From NCBI GenBank assembly GCA_946902985.2, contig OX336388.2, positions 136,225,846 to 136,289,845 on the forward strand: 64,000 nt of DNA, given 5' to 3'. Both the position numbers and the translations under genes were made by a program. The notes beneath the pieces are model-generated. The model did no database searches and was not told where the DNA came from. It was given only the letters and a program-made list of their open reading frames with translations. The first letter of the stretch is position 1, and the number at the start of each line of letters is the position of its first letter. This DNA comes from Meconema thalassinum (taxonomy: Eukaryota > Arthropoda > Insecta > Orthoptera > Tettigoniidae). Shown here piece by piece: positions 59,848-64,000 of this stretch.

Positions 59848-59964
59848 CTACAAAATAAAAAGCAAAGACAGTATTACTGATTTATAAACACTTTTTTAGA
59901 ATTAGCAAATAATTATAGTAAGTTATTTATTCTTTCTATATTGTGTGTAAGTGAAAAAAAAAAC
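59848..59964 (-). other. Probable second intron in the Helitron RepHel gene (117 bp)
   Basis: Minus strand: ACATTCAAG|GTTTTTTT at 59964 and ATTTTGTAG|ATACAAGG at 59848. Joining gives NPTFK-IQG, matching the family order. The donor is weak (GTTTTT). Confidence 0.55.
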
Positions 59965-60920
59965 CTTGAATGTCGGATTAAATCCTCGTTCTTCGATAAT
60001 GTCTGCCCCAAATGAGGTCATTTGGAAACAACCATTGTATTTTTGAGTGTTTGCAAGAAAATGACGTGATTCGGGTGTTTCGCCACAAAGCAATTAATGC
60101 AATGGCTCAGGTGGCGGAGTCAATAATGGCAATTTCAGTTTCCCACTAAGGCAGCACAATCCGGGCGTTTCTCCGGAAAACTAAAATGCGCCACAATACT
60201 CGCAAACAACGTCCATTGGCCCAATGAAACGCTAGGATGCAAGCAGTAATCAGTGCTGCAATTGTATCGAAACGCTGCTCGATTCAAATCAGCACTTCAT
60301 AAATCTCTTCTTGTGCGTCGAAAATTATCTACTTCTTGAGCTCTGTTGTTCGCTCGACGATTTCGCATTGCCAACCGAGCCATTTCACGGGCTGCCTCAC
60401 TTTGCTCTTGTGATTGAGAAGCACGAAGTCGAGCCATACTAACGCGGCGCTATTCACGGGCAATTTCTTGTTCTATTCAGTCCTTTCATTCGCAATGTTT
60501 CGTATCCTTCTTGCATTATGGTTTTGTCGGGAAAGATTCGATCGGCTTTGTCGCGGCATTGTTAATGATGATTCAAAGAGAATACAAATTACGTTGAGTA
60601 AATAACGGGATTTCATGTTGAGAGCCTCATTTTCTATACCGGTAGTGGAGAGCGCTACTCGCATCCAGTCGGCCGTGTCTCGTCAAGAGCTACTGTTGTC
60701 TGGAAACGACTTGCCATTACTTCATGAGTTTATTTTAGCTGTCATTTGCGTTATGTTTTATAGTGACTTGTATTCTCATTGACGTTTTATGTCACGTCAC
60801 GGGATAAAAAGTATCATATGTCCGTCTCCTGGTTCTAAGTTACCTCCACACCAATTTTTAGCCAAATCGGTTCCGCCGTTCTTGAGTTATAAATAGTGTA
60901 ACTAACACGACATTCTTAGA

Positions 60921-62587
60921 TGAATAATCCCCGATTCCATACATGCGTCACCTTAAGACATTAATAAATTGGTCCCCAAATGGGACATCATAATGTTGCA
61001 GACTTTTAATGATGGCTGTGTCAACTTTATACATCTTCAGGGTTTGGATTAACCAGGAATGTGGCACCGAATCAAAAGCTTTGTTGTAATCAATATAGGT
61101 CATGCAGGGGTTACGTTTCACCTTTCCTGTTTGTTCCATAATAACTGCATCGATTACAAGTTGCTCTTTGCAACCTTGAGACTTCTTCATGCACCCCTTC
61201 TGCTCCTCAGCCAGGATGTTATGAAGATTTATGTGTTCATAAATCTTACGTGCAGTACAAGATGTAAATATCTTATACAGGGTGGACAGACAGGTGATAG
61301 GTCGATATTTGGAAGGGTCATTGGTTCTCTCACCTTTTGGCAGAAGGTAGGTTTTCCCTCGCATCAATTAAGAGGGGACACGCAGTGGATTTTGGATGAA
61401 ATCTGTGTAGCAGCGGGCAAGATGCTCATGAGTGCAACTGAAACGCTTGACCCATAAATTGTGGAGGCTGTCTGGTCCTACAGCTTTCCAATTTTGGGCC
61501 TCCTTGACCACACAGGTCACATATTCAGTTGATACAGAAGAATCATTCATCATGGCAATTTCTGACATTCATTCCTCTTCGTCCGCAATCCATTTAGCGC
61601 TGCTCGTATAACCTCCGGCATTCGACCATAGGAGGGATCAGAAGTTTTCTACCTCTTCTTTTCGCGGTAAAATGCCCATTTGTGATCCAGGATCGTCAAG
61701 ATTCCTATAGAACCGTTTCTCATTGGTAACAAATAGCTTGTTTTGTTGCTTTCGTTCGTTCGATTCTTTATATCGACGTAATCTCCGCGCCAGAGCCTTA
61801 AGCTGTTGTTTTAATGTATCAAGGATCTCAAGGGGGCTACGGTTCGGAGGATCTTACTTTGCATGTTTATTCGTATGTCTCAAAATTTGAACACAGTGAA
61901 CAGATGTGTTACTTCTATGGCCTGCAACATACTGATGCATTCTTCCGATATTTACTCTCAGTTCATCAACAGACCTTCGTAAACGTATCTCCAAGCTTGC
62001 ATATTCTTCTGTCGACCTGACGTATATTTAGGTCGCCATAATAAACCTCCTGTCACTCGTATCACAGCTGTCGCTCCAGCATAAATTGCAGTCTGAACAT
62101 GGTTGAAACAATATGATTTCTGGTACAGATGCTGATAGAGAATGTCGTTCATTCTTTCAACAGCAATAGCAAGTTTCTTAGAGCAATATTGATTCGTGAT
62201 TATGGGCCGCTCTATTGGATCAGTCCCTACACATTCTATGAGAGCCTTCCCAAATTCATATTCGAGTTGTTTCCGCACTGGATCTCCGAGTGCGTCCGGT
62301 GATATAATTACATCTTTGTCATCTGAAGGAAGAACGGTGTGCCTTTGTTCATTGACCAGACGTGCACTCTCCTGACCTATGGATTCGTCTACAGAGTATT
62401 GAGTATTGTCGGCAGCTATGTCAACCATTAGCAGCTTGAGGTGATGTTCTGGGATAAGTTTCTTCAATACTATAAGACGGTGCTGATCTGCTATTCTCTG
62501 TTCCGTAACATTATTAACTGGGAATTTCTGTCAGAATGCAGCGTGCAACTTCTGTCTATATGCAGTACCGGTAGTGTCAGTTTCCAT
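60921..62587 (-). pseudogene. R4/Dong-like ORF, N-terminal half (to RT motif A)
   Basis: A plausible start METDTTGTAYRQKLHAAF is at 62587, followed by a stop and then a long open part (VTEQRIADQHRLIVLKKLIP...). Further on: LKQQLKALARRLRRYKESNE, NNLF-type 'NKLFVTNEKRFYRNL', NWKAVGPDSLHNLWVKRF (RT finger), YRPITCLSTLYKIFT, and motif A in YIDYNKAFDSVPHSWL (catalytic Asp). It ends at the Helitron boundary 60921. Stops and frameshifts near 61370-61640 and just before the boundary make it inactive. Confidence 0.8.
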
Positions 62588-62658
62588 ATTCGTTATCTGA
62601 TAATATGAGCGCATGATAAACATATTCATTTCATTTGTCCATTTAATGCACTTTATTG

Positions 62659-62672
62659 TTATTATTATTATT
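62659..62672 (+). repeat. Short (TTA)n at the 5' boundary of R4/Dong-like copy 2
   Basis: About 5 units, mirroring the longer arrays at the 3' ends of both R4/Dong-like copies. Confidence 0.7.
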
Positions 62673-62826
62673 TTTAAAGACCATAAACGCACTAGTACAT
62701 GGGGCTGATAACTGTAATGTCTCTCAATGAAACAGCACCAGAATTACTGATAAAGAAATCGTCACTTTAAGCCCACATCGCCCCATTACAAACCATAGAT
62801 TGCATCTCATTTATTCCATTTCATCT

Positions 62827-62894
<68 letters not shown>
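62827..62894 (+). repeat. (CTTT)n microsatellite
   Basis: About 17 tandem units. No gene in 62673-63180; only simple sequence and an unassigned stretch. Confidence 0.95.
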
Positions 62895-62895
<1 letters not shown>

Positions 62896-63184
62896 TATCT
62901 CATCACTCCATTTCATCTCAATTCATTCATTTTATCACACCTCCTTTTTTAATAAAAAAAATAGCATACACCATCCATCAATTAGAATTACTGGAACACA
63001 CAGCACTCGTATACAAATTCCACACTACTTACGATTTAGCCAAGAACCCCTACCCCCTCTTTACTCACTTTCACACTCCACTACCCCCACCTCCAATTCT
63101 ATCTCACTTCTCCAGTTATTTCTCCTCGAGAGGCATTCTGCGGCCATCTATAGCCACTCACTCTTCATGGGTGGGAATAAAATG

Positions 63185-63670
63185 ACTTTATACTGGGTGA
63201 TTCATAATTCCTATTACAAACTTCTAGGGGTTGTAGAGGGGAGTAAGCAGAACACATTTTGATTACCAACCCATGTTCGGACATGTATCGTTTCGATACC
63301 AAATCAGTTTGATCGATAGCACATCACCCACGTATACACTACAAGAGTTGTTCCTCGTGACGAACCTGCTTTTCATTACACAACGTGTACCTGTGCAGCA
63401 TGTTGTCTCTTATATGTCCCACGAGACCTGGTGTGTGTTCAATAATGCGCTTTGCCGCCAGATCGCGCGTAACAAAATCTTCTTCCTACTCGACAGGAGT
63501 CTCGTAAACAAGTTTCTTCATGTGGCCCCACAGGGAAAAAAATCGCGGGGAGTTTAATCTGGCGATAGTGATGGCCACGAATTTGGACCACCTCGACCTA
63601 TCCATCTTTCCCCGAATGTTCACGGACTGCACGTGCAATGGTGCTAGGTTTGACAGATTTCAAGAATGGA
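63185..63670 (-). pseudogene. DDE transposase remnant (C-terminal part)
   Basis: Minus strand, in shifting frames: RWIGRGGPNSWPSLSPD, a stop, TPRDFF, then LWGHMKKLVYETPVE and HTPGLVGHIRDNMLHRY. This is the end of an IS630-Tc1-mariner-related transposase of the 'RSPDLTPLDFFLWG' type. A terminal-repeat-like TACTGGGTGATTCATAATTCC lies at 63191 beyond the C-terminus. The N-terminal two-thirds are missing and the fragment is cut off by the LINE at 63780. Confidence 0.65.
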
Positions 63671-63779
63671 AAAACGGAACACACGTCCCAAAACATGTTT
63701 TTATATTAAGGTTGTTGAATGTTGTAATAAATAATACACATTATATAATAAATCTTCTTCTTTCTCTCCTCAACCTGGC

Positions 63780-64000
63780 GGTTGGGGGGTAGCATGAATG
63801 TCTTCGTCCAAAGGTCTTCTATCCTGAGCCCGCTGTTTGATTCTTAAGGCCTTTTCAATAATTGTTCTCAGACTCAGGATTGCCTCCCTCGTTCCTCTAT
63901 TTCTTCTGAACCCGAATTGATCTTCTGAGAGATTTTCTTCAATTCTCTTCTCCATGCGGTGGTAAACAATTCTTGTGAGTATTTTGGAGTCACGAGTTGT
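63780..64000 (-). pseudogene. RTE-type LINE fragment, RT domain, runs off the window
   Basis: Minus strand: DSKILTRIVYHRMEKRIEENL, read as TRIVYHRMEKRIEENL then SEDQFGFRRNRGTREAIL and SLRTIIEK, the RT region before motif A in RTE/BovB-like LINEs. The similarity ends abruptly near 63830, well before the catalytic site. The upstream part lies beyond the window. It could belong to the same family as 20570-21600. Confidence 0.7.

Larger units (their letters stand above)
55961..60559 (-). pseudogene. Helitron Rep-helicase (RepHel) pseudogene with introns
   Basis: Likely start MPRQSRSNLSRQNHNARR at 60559. Order of blocks: arginine-rich coil (MARLRASQSQEQSEAAREMA), HPSVSLG and a CEYCG zinc segment (about 60190), FQMTSFGADI, FLQIYFMGN, QYPLMFWQGEYGYY, MNYYVYRLMIRQ, RFIR-type 'FIRLNQAKLRSEEYIHLRDAI', SRPDLFITFTCNPKW, then MIHGPCG and EYCNSVKSIKFICKYATKG. 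The PIF1-like helicase has Walker A (APGGTGKTF, about 57230), LLSGDFRQSLPVIP (56890) and INKSQGQSL (56120). Broken features: the Rep HUH segment is deleted near 58635, the Walker B reads FDKCTM where DECTM is expected, and there are several stops and frameshifts. Inactive. Confidence 0.9.
55803..60920 (-). mobile_element. Helitron, 5,118 bp, complete termini, inserted between A and T
   Basis: Minus strand: the 5' terminus TCTAAGAATGTCGTGTTAG starts at 60920 and is preceded by A. The 3' terminus ends CTAG at 55803 and is followed by T. A short hairpin (GGCGGAACAGAGTTCGCC, 55814-55831) lies 7 bp inside the 3' end. There are no inverted repeats and no target duplication. These are the diagnostic Helitron features. 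The flanking retrotransposon frame rejoins exactly when the element is skipped (GIIH|SKIKRG). Confidence 0.93.
54104..62658 (-). mobile_element. Nearly full-length R4/Dong-like retrotransposon (copy 2), split by a Helitron
   Basis: The 5' side lies at a short (TTA)n at 62659-62672, the 3' side at the (ATT)n at 54032-54103. Without the 5,118-bp Helitron it is about 3.4 kb. Domain order: N-terminal region, RT, thumb, CRRC knuckle, RLE endonuclease. Its endonuclease part is clearly diverged from copy 1 (for example STGITPKSL versus CTGVIPKTL), so the two belong to related but different families. Published Dong elements insert into TAA repeats, which this arrangement fits. Confidence 0.78.

Noticed and set aside
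1..64000. Retroviral or LTR-retrotransposon polyprotein genes
   Set aside because: No gag, protease, integrase or RNase H motifs were recognised. All reverse-transcriptase fragments are of the non-LTR type.

Overview
This is a stretch of animal, almost certainly arthropod (insect), nuclear DNA. The evidence is GT-AG introns, tRNA-derived SINEs, Tc1/mariner, Helitron, RTE/CR1-type and R4/Dong-type non-LTR elements, long microsatellites, and no operon-like gene packing. The mobile-element mixture suggests a large, repeat-rich genome, perhaps a polyneopteran; that last guess is weak. Only one locus looks like a possible host gene: a 20-finger C2H2 zinc-finger exon (33032-35203, + strand). Only one transposase looks intact: a Tc1-like DD34E protein (8633-9658). 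Nearly everything else recognisable is transposon sequence.

Layout. 1-1.8 kb: two Helitron-like 5' ends side by side, one with ~653-bp internal tandem repeats. 2-10.9 kb: tRNA-derived SINEs, the intact Tc1-like element, and a short Helitron-like element running into a palindromic TIR element. 11.5-19.6 kb: two ~2.7-2.8-kb non-coding TG...CA units in opposite orientation; a 210-bp direct repeat flanks the left one. 20-24 kb: two decayed LINE fragments. 25.4-29.4 kb: rolling-circle-like non-autonomous repeats. 33-35.5 kb: the zinc-finger gene with decayed fingers beyond its stop. 35.8-37.3 kb: a TIR element whose interior is about six 251-bp tandem repeats, bounded by a 12-bp direct repeat.

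38.9-46.6 kb is a three-layer nest. A Tc1-like pseudo-element holds a transposon with ~330-bp TIRs and an unnamed protein. That transposon holds a Helitron-like element made largely of about twenty 164-bp repeats. 47-50 kb: a second copy of the 26-27.5-kb repeat next to a mariner with ~210-bp inverted repeats. 52.5-62.7 kb: two R4/Dong-like retrotransposons head to tail, each bounded by (TAA)n. The longer one is split precisely, inside its reverse-transcriptase domain, by a 5.1-kb Helitron that has lost its HUH nuclease core. 62.8-64 kb: a microsatellite, a DDE transposase remnant and an RTE-type LINE fragment.

The genes do not form a pathway. The window is a record of insertion into insertion. 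The layers can be ordered in time, because reading frames or terminal repeats rejoin when the inner element is ignored. All calls were made by eye, without database searches.
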